Of a stretch of DNA of 64,000 nt, positions 44,558-53,090 are shown in pieces (within the stretch, counting starts at the first letter, position 1; each line of letters begins with the position of its first letter). A program made the position numbers and the translations under genes. Under the pieces are notes generated by a model that searched no databases, was not told the DNA's origin, and saw only the letters and a program-made list of their open reading frames with translations. The stretch is from an uncultured Armatimonadota bacterium (GTDB lineage: Bacteria > Armatimonadota > Fimbriimonadia > Fimbriimonadales > Fimbriimonadaceae). The DNA is taken from positions 21,362 to 85,361 of the forward strand of contig CAIUHP010000048.1 in NCBI GenBank assembly GCA_903899015.1. The letters run 5' to 3'.

Positions 44558-44875
44558 TTTCGAGAAAACAAGATCAAACACCCAAGCTTTACGGCTTGGG
44601 TGTTTTTTTGATTTTACGTCACTTCCCGCTTCAAAATAATAGATGTTAGGCGGGCGAGGGAACCCCTTTTCGATCAGAATGGCCTGGAGCTTCTCCCAGT
44701 CGGTTTCAAGTTCGTCAAGGTCAACCTTGAACTTGCTCGTAAAGAATTCGGCAAGAGATTGAATACCGTTCGCCTCGTTGATCTCTTTGAGTCCTTGGAG
44801 TGCCGGGGCAATTTCTTCAGTCTTATATTTCCTGATGGATCGATGCGAATTGAGAAGGTCTGAAAGCCCAGACAT
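44486..44875 (-). pseudogene. Small frame with nitroreductase-like N-terminus, probably decayed
   Basis: 129 residues. The first 20, MSGLSDLLNSHRSIRKYKTE, look like the FMN-phosphate-binding start of nitroreductases (HRSIRKY), but the expected central domain is absent and what follows (LKEINEANGIQSLAEFFTSKFKVD, then DWEKLQAILIEKGF) is not clearly the same family. The last 30 codons run antisense through the rpsD terminator and the rpsD 3' end, so the C-terminus is not likely to be original. An internally deleted remnant fits; a real small protein cannot be excluded. Confidence 0.35.
44576..44610 (+). terminator. Rho-independent terminator of rpsD
   Basis: ACACCCAAGC (44578-44587) and GCTTGGGTGT (44594-44603) form a 10-bp stem with a six-base loop, followed by seven T residues. 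Confidence 0.94.
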
Positions 44876-44931
44876 GGGCGACTGTTTATCGCTTACTAAC
44901 CAATTCGCTTTTCTTTGGCGACCCGGTTCGT

Positions 44932-45216
44932 TTAATCCTTGGACTTAGATTGAGCTAATCGAATCAATTCTTCGATGTCAAATCCCAAAACAGTGAATCC
45001 GGTGATTCGAGCGTTTGTGATGACAACCTGAGACAAGTTCACGTCATCGAAAGATGCGCCTGAAAAGTTCACATCAGATATTTTCGAATCCGCCAAATTG
45101 ACGTTTTGGATCGTGGTCCGTGCGAAATTGATATCATCAAATTTCGAATCAGATAAATCGAGGTTTTTGAAAAGAGATCCTGGCAGAGCCTGGTCGGTAA
45201 CCGAGAATTGTGGCAT
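44932..45216 (-). CDS. Small pentapeptide-repeat protein
   Basis: 94 residues. About nine tandem pentapeptides of the A(D/N)LXX kind can be read from residue 17 (LFKNLDLSDSKFDDINFARTT..., spaced so that L/F recurs every fifth residue: NLDLS, KFDDI, NFART, NVNLA, NFSGA, NLSQV). Such repeats form a right-handed square beta helix. No signal peptide. A TTG at 45219 precedes the ATG used. Role unknown; some family members mimic DNA against gyrase. Confidence 0.75.
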   Translation of the reverse strand: MPQFSVTDQALPGSLFKNLDLSDSKFDDINFARTTIQNVNLADSKISDVNFSGASFDDVNLSQVVITNARITGFTVLGFDIEELIRLAQSKSKD

Positions 45217-45349
45217 CAAATGAGTACGTTACCTGCCAACTATTTGAAATGCGGTTAACATTTATTTGGACTAGCCAAACTCCATTGATCGGCGAGTATC
45301 CAAATCTGACCTTTTAAGTGGCTTATTCCGAAAATTGTATCCGTGCCTG

Positions 45350-46984
45350 TTACTTTTTAATCGGCACAGAGACTTCCTTCCCACCAACAAAGATTCGAAC
45401 TGGCTTTGCACCACTAACGTTAGATCCATCCGGCTTGAGGGCTCGGTCGAGGATGATAAAATCGGCGAGATGTCCAGGTTGAAGGCTGCCAACCTCGTTT
45501 TCCATAAACATTGAGTACGCGGCATCACAGGTATATGCGCTCAGTGCCTGATCGAGTGAAATGTTCTGTTCAGGCATCCAAACCTTTCCATTGCTTATTC
45601 TGCCGGTGACTGCGGTGGCGATGCCTACCCAGGGATTGAGCGTAACCACGTCAAAGTCACTCCCGAAAACAAGTTTTGCACCTGAATTGAGAAGCGAGCG
45701 AAAGGCGTAACTAGACTTAGCTCGAACACTACCGATAACGGATTCAACATAAGGGCCGTCATCCGATTTATGAAACGGCTGCATCGAAGGAATGACTCCG
45801 AGTTCCCCGAATCGAGCAATATCCGCCGGTCGTAAGTGCTGAGCATGCTCCACTCGGAAACGACGCGATTTCAAGCCTTCAACATGAGAGTACAGATCTA
45901 GGATGTCGTGATTGGATCGATCCCCAATTGCATGGCTAACGACTTGCAGTTGCTCCTCAGCGGCGGCATCGATCATCTCCTTATAGGCGCCATTCCGCGC
46001 CCCGGGATATTCCAGACCGTGCCAATCTTGAGGTTGACTTGGGAGCGGCGTCGTATACGGATCGTCCATAAATGCTGAACGAGATCCCATGCTCCCATCC
46101 ATGAACAATTTAATTCCGCGTGGCTCAAACCATCCGGGAATACCAGGGATATTTTTTACTGCCCTTACCGAATTAACGTCAGTCACCCGACAAAACATCG
46201 CCACCCGGAAATTTCGATCGGGACGTTCCATATACTTGCGCCATACGAAGTCAAGGGGTCTCCTCACAATGTCCCCGCTTGTAGTCACGCCTTGTCGATG
46301 TGCCTCGTCGATCGTGAGTAAAAGTGCTTTATCGTAATCTGCGCTGCTCGGCTGAGGTGTCCGGACAAAAATCAGTGCACGATCAGCAAGGATGCCCGTT
46401 GGTTCGTGAGTTATTGAGTCCCGTTCAATCCGTCCACCGTCAGGATCTGGGGGACCATCTTTTGTGATGCCTGAGAGCTTCAGTGCCGCAGAATTCAGAA
46501 GGATGCTATGCCCATCCATGCGGGAAAGGGCAGCAGGGTGATCTCCAGATACTGCATCAATCCACGCTTTAGAGGGTGGCTCTTTTGAATGAAATCGATC
46601 CGCTGACCATCCACCACCCAGGATCCATTGCCCGAGAGGAAGCAACTTAGCCTGATCGGAGATCTTCTTTTGAAATTCAGACTTCGAAGTAACCGACTCA
46701 AGCTTTAGGCCAAAAGCAAACTTAACACAGCTCTCTACGATATGGGTGTGGCAATCAACGATTCCAGGAAGAACCCAATGACCATTGGCATCGATAACAA
46801 GAGTCGAAGGTGCTTTTCGACTCTCGAGCCCCGATCCGATTGCGACGATTTTGCCATCTCTCACCCCTAACTGGTTCGCTGTCATGAGGTGACCGTCGGT
46901 CCAAATCTTGGCATGGATGACTAAAATGTCAAGGGCGTTGTTTTGTCGAGCAACAGGAGCGAACGAGCCAAAGAAGCCGAACAT
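45350..46984 (-). CDS. YtcJ-like amidohydrolase (amidohydrolase family 3)
   Basis: 544 residues. ILVIHAKIWTDGHLMTANQLGVRDGKIVAIG starts the composite beta domain, VLPGIVDCHTHIVES has the metal-binding HxH, and VVSHAIGDRSNHDILDLY, FRVEHAQHLRPADIARF and LVFGSDFDVVTLNPW supply the remaining metal ligands. Metal hydrolase acting on C-N bonds; the YtcJ group has no settled substrate. There is no signal peptide of standard form, although the N-terminus is hydrophobic. Followed by a noncoding gap and a pentapeptide gene. Confidence 0.9.
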   Translation of the reverse strand: MFGFFGSFAPVARQNNALDILVIHAKIWTDGHLMTANQLGVRDGKIVAIGSGLESRKAPSTLVIDANGHWVLPGIVDCHTHIVESCVKFAFGLKLESVTSKSEFQKKISDQAKLLPLGQWILGGGWSADRFHSKEPPSKAWIDAVSGDHPAALSRMDGHSILLNSAALKLSGITKDGPPDPDGGRIERDSITHEPTGILADRALIFVRTPQPSSADYDKALLLTIDEAHRQGVTTSGDIVRRPLDFVWRKYMERPDRNFRVAMFCRVTDVNSVRAVKNIPGIPGWFEPRGIKLFMDGSMGSRSAFMDDPYTTPLPSQPQDWHGLEYPGARNGAYKEMIDAAAEEQLQVVSHAIGDRSNHDILDLYSHVEGLKSRRFRVEHAQHLRPADIARFGELGVIPSMQPFHKSDDGPYVESVIGSVRAKSSYAFRSLLNSGAKLVFGSDFDVVTLNPWVGIATAVTGRISNGKVWMPEQNISLDQALSAYTCDAAYSMFMENEVGSLQPGHLADFIILDRALKPDGSNVSGAKPVRIFVGGKEVSVPIKK

Positions 46985-47047
46985 GGTGTCCGATTATAGC
47001 AAGGCCAGGTTCAAATCTAACGTACGATCATCTGAACTGGCGATAGG

Positions 47048-48109
47048 CTAGTAACCCAGAATTGTATCGACGGCTGAAATCCATCCTTCGAAGTCGCTGA
47101 GGGATGTCTCTCCCATTTGGCTCACCTGGAAGAACCGATTATGCAGTTCGCCTTTGCAACCATAAAGGATGAAACCGGCTTCTCGATTGGCGTCAAACCA
47201 ACTTTCATAAGTATGCCCCTCGGGTAACGATACAGTCGTTAAAGTGGATGAAGTCTCGTCAATGGGAATCGCTGGCTGGAAGCCTCTTTCCAACAGAGCC
47301 TTTCGGACAAAATTGGCTTTGCTCATGTAGTCATCGAACCTTGCTGACGCCCCACTAGCTGGATATTCCCTCAACGCCTGGCGGAAAGCCTGTAACGCTG
47401 GAACTGGCGGTGTCAGCGGTGGTTGATCACCTTCATACATTGGAAGGTTCATGTAGTAGCTTCGAGGAGCGATGTCTTTCAATGACTCGCGTAACTCACC
47501 GTCTTTAACAAGAACAAAGGCCACTCCGGGGATCCCATGAAGACATTTGTTTGCCGATGCGCAAACAACGTCAATGTGGGTGAAGTCGATTGGGTCTGCT
47601 CCAAAGCTGCTCATCGCGTCGATGAAGCAATAGGCACCGTATTGATGGCAAAGTTTGCCGAGTCGGCTAATATCGTTGAGCCGACCCGTTGTCGTCTCGT
47701 TATGAGTTCCAAGGACGGCAAAACATCCTTGCTTCAGGGATTCTTCAATGAGTTCAAAGTTCCAGGCAGAAAGCCAGTCGTGCTCGATAGATTGAAAAGT
47801 TATCCCGTGAACTTTCAAGATATCGCGGATCCTTCCGCTGTAATACCCGTTCTCCAGAACCAAGACGGATTGATTAGGAGGAACACAGGAGCTAATCATC
47901 GACTCTACGGCTAGCGTTCCCGAACCACCAAGTAGATAGGGGTGCCAACCGGCTTGGGTGTCTGGATAAACGCTTAGGAGGCGGCTTTTTGTTTCTTGAA
48001 CGAGAGTTAAGAACTCTGGATCGCGATGATTGAGATCTGGGAGGGCTGACGCAAGCCGGACCGTGTCACTCGTCATACACGGTCCGGGCGTAAGAAGAAC
48101 TTTGCGCAT
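47048..48109 (-). CDS. PhnW-like class V aminotransferase
   Basis: 353 residues. RKVLLTPGPCMTSDTVRLAS, GSGTLAVESMISS, DAMSSFGADPIDFTHIDVVCASANKCLHGIPGVAFVLV (PLP-binding Lys in ANKCLHG) are the marks of the 2-aminoethylphosphonate/alanine-glyoxylate aminotransferase group; NKCLHGIPG resembles PhnW most closely. It may transfer the amino group of 2-aminoethylphosphonate to pyruvate, or act on alanine, serine or a related amine. No phnX or phosphonate transporter is nearby. It starts four bases after the trpA stop, on the same strand. Confidence 0.82.
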   Translation of the reverse strand: MRKVLLTPGPCMTSDTVRLASALPDLNHRDPEFLTLVQETKSRLLSVYPDTQAGWHPYLLGGSGTLAVESMISSCVPPNQSVLVLENGYYSGRIRDILKVHGITFQSIEHDWLSAWNFELIEESLKQGCFAVLGTHNETTTGRLNDISRLGKLCHQYGAYCFIDAMSSFGADPIDFTHIDVVCASANKCLHGIPGVAFVLVKDGELRESLKDIAPRSYYMNLPMYEGDQPPLTPPVPALQAFRQALREYPASGASARFDDYMSKANFVRKALLERGFQPAIPIDETSSTLTTVSLPEGHTYESWFDANREAGFILYGCKGELHNRFFQVSQMGETSLSDFEGWISAVDTILGY

Positions 48110-48113
48110 GAAA

Positions 48114-48902
48114 TTACTTCGTGGCTTCTTTGAGCGCACGAACTGCTTCTACGATTTTTTGTCGGCCCTGACCACCCTTCCATTCTTGGTGAAGTAAGTT
48201 CACAAGATAGCTGCCAACAACCGCGCCATCAGCGACTTCACAAACCATTCGAACGTGCTCTGGAGAAGAAATTCCGAATCCAACACAAACTGGCTTCTTA
48301 GTCTTTGACTTAATGCGATCGACAAGACCCTTTACATCCGATGGAACTGAGTTTTCAGCTCCTGTCACACCCGTTCGAGAAACGGCATAGACAAACCCTG
48401 TCGATCGTGCGCAAACCTCATCAATGCGCTGAGGGGTGCTTGTTGGAGCCACGAGGAAAATCGTGTCGATTCCAGCCGCTTCGCTCGCCTTACACCATGC
48501 TTCAGCTTCATCCGGAACCAAATCGCTAACGATGGTTCCGCTCACTCCGACCCGCTTGCTCGCCATTGCGAACTCGGAAAGCCCATATCGTAGGACGGGG
48601 TTGTAGTAACCCATCGTGACGATCGGCATTTCTGTCTTAACCTTGGAGATCGCCTCTAGAATCTTGATCGCGGTTGCGCCGTTGTCAAGCGCCCGCTGGC
48701 TACTGGCTTGAATCGTCGGACCTTCTCCGAACGGGTCGCTAAATGGGATGCCGATTTCAATAACATCAGCTCCTCCTTCGGCGAAAGCCGAGATCATTTC
48801 AGGTAATTCTGAAAGGGGCTGATCTCCTGCGGTCACAAAGAGAACGAGCGCTTTTTCATTGCGCAATTTCAGAGCTTCAAATCTTTCAGCTAAAGTCGAC
48901 AC
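48114..48902 (-). CDS. trpA: Tryptophan synthase alpha chain
   Basis: 262 residues, TIM barrel that cleaves indole-3-glycerol phosphate. Catalytic Glu is in GGADVIEIGIPFSDPFGEGP; FVYAVSRTGVTGAENSV and VCVGFGISSPEHVRMV are phosphate-binding loops. GTG at 48902 gives the family length; the frame is open to 49058 but the extra residues are not homologous. The ribosome-binding site is weak. trpB is not adjacent, which is unusual, and the downstream gene is a PhnW-like aminotransferase. Confidence 0.94.
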   Translation of the reverse strand: MSTLAERFEALKLRNEKALVLFVTAGDQPLSELPEMISAFAEGGADVIEIGIPFSDPFGEGPTIQASSQRALDNGATAIKILEAISKVKTEMPIVTMGYYNPVLRYGLSEFAMASKRVGVSGTIVSDLVPDEAEAWCKASEAAGIDTIFLVAPTSTPQRIDEVCARSTGFVYAVSRTGVTGAENSVPSDVKGLVDRIKSKTKKPVCVGFGISSPEHVRMVCEVADGAVVGSYLVNLLHQEWKGGQGRQKIVEAVRALKEATK

Positions 48903-49183
48903 TGTAAAGATTCTGTCAGACCAAAGCAGTTCGATGCTGGGCTTGACTATATTTCTCTTGGACTTCGTCAGAATCTTTGAGACTGGAACCTGCAAAGTTG
49001 AAGATCCGTTTGCATGACCAGGATCAAGTTGATATTTTCGGGGCCAAACGGGGGGCATTTCAGTAAAGTTGGCCCGAATTTCTTTGACATAGCCTCAGTC
49101 AGTTCGCACTTAATGAGAGGCGGCGATATGACGATCCTTGATGAAGTAATGAACCGGTAAACTCTGAAAGGAAACGACAACCT
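48903..49183. other. Divergent region trpA / pgk
   Basis: No gene is supported. AAAGATTCTG (48906-48915) and CAGAATCTTT (48969-48978) form a 10-bp inverted repeat close to trpA. TTGACA at 49084-49089 could be the -35 element for pgk, though no good -10 follows at 17 bases. No Trp-rich leader peptide is seen. Confidence 0.4.
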
Positions 49184-50362
49184 ATGAGCCTTAATAAGAA
49201 GACAGTCAGAGACATCGATGTAACCGGGAAGAAGGTTCTCGTACGATGCGATTTTAACGTACCGCTTGAAGAAGGAAAGATCACTGACGATCGACGAATT
49301 ACTGAAGCGCTCCCAACAATTAAGTATCTCCTTGAGAATGGAGCTACCGTTATTCTCGCGAGTCACTTAGGCCGTCCAAAAGGAATCACGCCCGAGTTTT
49401 CGTTAGCTCCGGTCGCGGCTCGACTCAGTGAGCTCCTTGGGCAAAATGTGCCGCTGCTTCCTGATTGTATAGGAGATGTGGTCAAGCAACAGGTGGCCGC
49501 TTCGGTAAGTGGACAAGTTTTGTTACTAGAGAACGTTCGGTTCCACCCGGAAGAAGAAAAGAATGATCCTGCTTTTGCTCAAGAGCTAGCATCGCTCGCG
49601 GACATTTACGTCAACGACGCTTTTGGCACCGCTCACCGAGCTCACGCCTCTACCGAAGGAGTCGCTCATATCTTGCCAGGAGTTGCAGGATTCCTCATTG
49701 AGAAGGAAATCAATTACCTCGGCCAAGCCGTCGAAGATCCCAAACGCCCGTTCATCGCGATTATGGGAGGAAGCAAGGTTAAAGACAAGATCGCCCTCAT
49801 TGACAACCTTCTACCGAAAGTAGACCGGTTGATCATTGGAGGAGGAATGGCGTACACCTTCCTGAAGGCTCAAGGTTATGAGATTGGTAGCTCTTTACTC
49901 GACACGACGAGTGTTGATTACGCGTTGCAGCTTTTCCAAGATAACCCAGAGAAGATCGTGCTGCCTGTTGATTTTGTAGTGGCAGACGCTTTTAGCCCAG
50001 ATGCTCATACTGCCATCGTTGCTGCGGATTCGATTCCAGCAGATATGATGGGGCTCGACATTGGTCCCAAGTCAAGAGAACTCTTCCGATCGATCATTCT
50101 TGAGGCAGGAACTTCCCTGTGGAACGGCCCAGTCGGCGTGTTCGAGATGACCGCCTTTGCGGCGGGCACCATCGCAGTTGCAGAAGCCTTAGCGGAGAGT
50201 CATGCATTGACGATCGTGGGAGGTGGAGATTCCGCGGCCGCTGTCGATAAGTTTGGCGTGGCAGACAAAATGAGTCATGTCAGCACCGGAGGCGGCGCAA
50301 GTCTTGAATTTCTCGAAGGCAAGTTATTGCCTGGCATTGCGGCTTTGCAAGACAAATCATAG
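49184..50362 (+). CDS. pgk: Phosphoglycerate kinase
   Basis: 392 residues of the glycolytic kinase that makes ATP from 1,3-bisphosphoglycerate. [21 protein letters not shown] is the signature; [50 protein letters not shown] and [11 protein letters not shown] are all in place, including the substrate-binding Arg and nucleotide-binding Gly loops. GGAAAC-type ribosome-binding site precedes. gapA and tpi are not adjacent. A deacetylase-like gene follows after three bases. Confidence 0.97.
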   Translation: MSLNKKTVRDIDVTGKKVLVRCDFNVPLEEGKITDDRRITEALPTIKYLLENGATVILASHLGRPKGITPEFSLAPVAARLSELLGQNVPLLPDCIGDVVKQQVAASVSGQVLLLENVRFHPEEEKNDPAFAQELASLADIYVNDAFGTAHRAHASTEGVAHILPGVAGFLIEKEINYLGQAVEDPKRPFIAIMGGSKVKDKIALIDNLLPKVDRLIIGGGMAYTFLKAQGYEIGSSLLDTTSVDYALQLFQDNPEKIVLPVDFVVADAFSPDAHTAIVAADSIPADMMGLDIGPKSRELFRSIILEAGTSLWNGPVGVFEMTAFAAGTIAVAEALAESHALTIVGGGDSAAAVDKFGVADKMSHVSTGGGASLEFLEGKLLPGIAALQDKS

Positions 50363-50365
50363 TCC

Positions 50366-51025
50366 ATGTACTTCTGCCTTCGTGTTGATCTGGACTACGT
50401 ACCGTGGGACACACCTGACGCCAAAGAATTTGGCCATGGTGAACCTGCGATGCTCCTGCGAATCTTGGAACTTGCCCGGAATACCGGGTTCAAGTTCCAT
50501 TTCTTCGCGTCCAATCGCGTTCTGAGAGCATTTCCGACGAACGCAGATGCGGTTTTGAACGAAGGACACGATCTTGATTGGTTCTGCAAACATCTCGACG
50601 AGCCTGGAGCTCGATTCGAGGAAGCCATGGCTGAGTTTGCTACTCTCGGTCATGAACCGAAAGGATTTTCTTTGCGAGAGAAGTGGCCCGAAGGAGTTAT
50701 GCCGTTTGACGGCATGGAAAAGCTTAAGTTCATAAGCGCTCCTAACGGTAAAGTGCCGAGTCAATTTAAGTTATTTCCGGTAGAAGGGCGATCGATTCGG
50801 GATATCGCCCGAACTGGAGTAACCGCGCGAACTTGGGTCGATACAACTAAGGCTCAAGTTCGAGAAGCGGCAAGTCGTAACATCGGAATAACGTTTCCGG
50901 TTCGGCCCCAAGTTTTGGCCCGCCTGGACCCTAAAATGGTCTACTTGAGAGAGCTGCTCGATCTCGCGAACGCAGTTGGCTTGCCTGTTCGGACTTTAAG
51001 GGATGTAATGAACACCCCTCGCTGA
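50366..51025 (+). CDS. Polysaccharide deacetylase-like (NodB-fold) protein
   Basis: 219 residues. [18 protein letters not shown] places an Asp pair where NodB-type deacetylases hold metal, [33 protein letters not shown] is the next block with one His, and [21 protein letters not shown] and [17 protein letters not shown] complete the barrel. The usual HxxxH motif is only partly visible ([10 protein letters not shown]), so activity is uncertain. No signal peptide, so it acts in the cytoplasm or on a soluble substrate. It is three bases after pgk and probably co-transcribed. Confidence 0.72.
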   Translation: MYFCLRVDLDYVPWDTPDAKEFGHGEPAMLLRILELARNTGFKFHFFASNRVLRAFPTNADAVLNEGHDLDWFCKHLDEPGARFEEAMAEFATLGHEPKGFSLREKWPEGVMPFDGMEKLKFISAPNGKVPSQFKLFPVEGRSIRDIARTGVTARTWVDTTKAQVREAASRNIGITFPVRPQVLARLDPKMVYLRELLDLANAVGLPVRTLRDVMNTPR

Positions 51026-51027
51026 AC

Positions 51028-51492
51028 TTAGGCTCTTATCCCACTCATTTGGTTGATGATTTCCCATTCATCAGGGGTAACTGGCATAACGCTCAACCTC
51101 TGTCCTTTCCTGAGGACATGCATATCGGCTAAATGAGGGACGGTTCGCAATTCGGCAAGCGATATCGTTCGAAGAAACTTCTCGCGGAAAGAAACGTCGC
51201 GTAACACCCATCTGGGATTTTCTTTAGGGCTTTTTTCGTCAAAATAGTTGCTGGATGGATCAAATTGAGTCGGATCTGGATACGCCTCACTCACGATCTC
51301 CATCACTCCGATGATGCCGGGAATATCGCAGTTTGAATTGTAGAAAAATGCCAGATCACCGACTTGCATGGTGTCCCTAAAGTAGTTGCGAACCGTGTAA
51401 TTTCGGCATCCTTCCCACATGGCAGGACTATTCGCTGCCAAGTCATCAATGGAATAGCAGTCAGGCTCGGATTTCATCAACCAATAGTTCAT
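51028..51492 (-). CDS. EVE-domain protein
   Basis: 154 residues, a single EVE (PUA-like) domain: NYWLMKSEPDCYSIDDL, WEGCRNYTVRNYFRDTMQVGDLAFFYNSN, GIIGVMEIVSEAYPDP, NPRWVLRDVSFREKF. The aromatic cage of the family binds modified bases in nucleic acids (the human homologue is THYN1). Its stop faces the deacetylase-like gene with two bases between. Short single-domain bacterial EVE proteins have no settled role. Confidence 0.92.
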   Translation of the reverse strand: MNYWLMKSEPDCYSIDDLAANSPAMWEGCRNYTVRNYFRDTMQVGDLAFFYNSNCDIPGIIGVMEIVSEAYPDPTQFDPSSNYFDEKSPKENPRWVLRDVSFREKFLRTISLAELRTVPHLADMHVLRKGQRLSVMPVTPDEWEIINQMSGIRA

Positions 51493-51694
51493 AGGCCCCT
51501 AGAGGTTACCAATTCTTGATTTGAATCACTCACCTAATTGACTTCCCTTGACAAATATCTTGAATGTAATTTGCCGGTTCAACCTATGGAATGTTAAGGT
51601 ACTTGGCAATACTGCTTTCGAATCAATCTTTGCAAGCTGGTAGGTGTTGCCAGAAATGCCGCAATTTATTATGGTTTTAGACCTTGTTTTTGTT

Positions 51695-51723
51695 AGGACA
51701 AAATAAACCAATCGTTGTATAAT
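51695..51723 (+). promoter_or_regulatory. Sigma-70-type promoter for the second prepilin
   Basis: AGGACA (51695-51700), 17 bases, TATAAT (51718-51723). The -10 box is perfect, the -35 box matches four of six bases. Start of transcription would be near 51730, giving a leader of about 50 bases. Confidence 0.55.
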
Positions 51724-51780
51724 GCGACCCGAGGACCTGCCACGGAATCACAAAATTCGGCCGGAGCCCAAGGACCTCTC

Positions 51781-52746
51781 ATGCATAATGTTCATACGTC
51801 CCCGAGGACTCCTCGGTTAGGCTTTACCCTGATCGAGCTCTTGGTTGTCATTGCGATTATCGCGATTTTGGCAGCCATCCTATTCCCCGTCTTCGCCCAA
51901 GCCAAGCAAGCTGCCAAGAAGACAGCTGATCTTTCAAACATGAAGCAGATCGGTTTGTCGTTAGCAATGTATCAAGGCGATTCCGACGACGTTTTGCCGT
52001 TGATTCGCGCAGGCTATAGTCAACACCCTCCCTACGGAAGTTGTTCCGCTCCCTACGGTAACTGTCACCAAACAGAAAGCATCGTAGGTGATCTCGACCC
52101 TTACGTAAAGAGTCATGCGGTCTGGAAATCTCCGCAGGATACATTAACCCACTGCGACAGTTCTTCTAGCGCTGAGCCAGGCGGTTGTACGGACAAGCAG
52201 ACTGGCGGTCCAGTCAGCTACGCACCGACACTGAACTGGCAGATGAACGACTTAGGTTCGCCCACGCCCGCCAGCCCGACAACTTACCCCTACTCGTTCG
52301 GTGTTTTTGGATGGGCGAGGAGCCACACAGGTACGACCAATAGTTGGTACACCACTGCTACCGGGTCGATGAATTCCAGCCAACTCGGAGCCCCTGCTTC
52401 GACCATTATCTACGGCCCAATGTTCATTTCTTGGAGCTACTGGTCAGATATTGTCCAACAAAGAACGGACCAACGTCAGTGGGCCTTTAATGACCCTCTG
52501 CTTCCTGGCTACATTCCCAGCTACCCCAAGGTGGCAACCTGCCCTTATTGCTGGTGCTGCCCGAACGATGCTTTGTCAGTTGAGTCCTTTAGCGGTCAAA
52601 CCAACTGGCTATTCGGAGATGGACACTGTAAATCAATGCCTCGTGAGCAAACGATGGATCGAACTTGGATGACGAATCCGACTCAAGCCATCGCCACTAA
52701 CGCTAAGAATCTCATTCACTGGGATTCGGCATTCCACCAATCATGA
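51781..52746 (+). CDS. Large DUF1559-type prepilin 2
   Basis: 321 residues from ATG at 51781 with AAGGA nine bases upstream. The leader is [14 protein letters not shown] before [16 protein letters not shown], then [39 protein letters not shown]. The C-terminal domain contains several Cys pairs ([22 protein letters not shown]) and ends [16 protein letters not shown], the H-X-DG-like end. It is a clear relative of the prepilin at 31624-32583 with a shared N-terminal 50 residues. It overlaps the next gene by four bases. Confidence 0.9.
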   Translation: MHNVHTSPRTPRLGFTLIELLVVIAIIAILAAILFPVFAQAKQAAKKTADLSNMKQIGLSLAMYQGDSDDVLPLIRAGYSQHPPYGSCSAPYGNCHQTESIVGDLDPYVKSHAVWKSPQDTLTHCDSSSSAEPGGCTDKQTGGPVSYAPTLNWQMNDLGSPTPASPTTYPYSFGVFGWARSHTGTTNSWYTTATGSMNSSQLGAPASTIIYGPMFISWSYWSDIVQQRTDQRQWAFNDPLLPGYIPSYPKVATCPYCWCCPNDALSVESFSGQTNWLFGDGHCKSMPREQTMDRTWMTNPTQAIATNAKNLIHWDSAFHQS

Positions 52747-53021
52747 ACGATACGACAAAGAAGGTTATCCTTATCGTAGTGGTTGTTGCCTGTGCAGCCA
52801 TTGCAATCTTTGAAGGGTTCACCATGACCAAAGAACCGCCGCTTGAAAAGGCGTATGAAATGGGTCACGGTACACCTGGGAAAGGAATGAAGGCCGCAGA
52901 GCTAGCTGAGGAGAAGAAAGCATCGGAAAATGCGGGTGCTGCATCTTCGGGCGACCCTCTTGCCGGTCCGACCGGATCAGCGGCTGGTGGCGCTCCGGGA
53001 GCGTCTGGAAAAGATCGGTAG
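52743..53021 (+). CDS. Small single-TM protein coupled to prepilin 2
   Basis: 92 residues. One TM ([19 protein letters not shown], about 8-26) is followed by a low-complexity, Lys/Glu then Gly/Ala/Ser/Pro-rich tail ([20 protein letters not shown]). The start overlaps the prepilin stop (ATGA), so translation is coupled. No family is recognised. It might be a prepilin chaperone, an anchor, or a minor component; there is no evidence to choose. Confidence 0.75.
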   Translation: MNDTTKKVILIVVVVACAAIAIFEGFTMTKEPPLEKAYEMGHGTPGKGMKAAELAEEKKASENAGAASSGDPLAGPTGSAAGGAPGASGKDR

Positions 53022-53041
53022 TTAGCGCACTATAACTACTC

Positions 53042-53090
53042 AACAAGCCCTTCAAGAACCTCGGTTCTTTGGGGGCTTGTTTCTATTTGA
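53042..53090 (+). terminator. Terminator after the prepilin 2 operon
   Basis: ACAAGCCC (53043-53050) pairs with GGGCTTGT (53073-53080); the inside holds a second stem AAGAACC-TC-GGTTCTT (53054-53069). TTTCTATTT follows. It also lies at the 3' end of the convergent sulfotransferase gene. Confidence 0.85.

Noticed and set aside
49084..49112. pgk promoter TTGACA with -10
   Set aside because: The -35 box is perfect but the -10 at 17-19 bases is poor; kept only as a remark.
48903..49183. Tryptophan attenuator with leader peptide before trpA
   Set aside because: Trp codons are scattered; no short frame with adjacent Trp codons and no terminator/antiterminator pair was found.
48968..49366. 132-codon frame opposite pgk
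   Set aside because: It overlaps the start of pgk in antisense and the trpA upstream region; composition is of a shadow frame.
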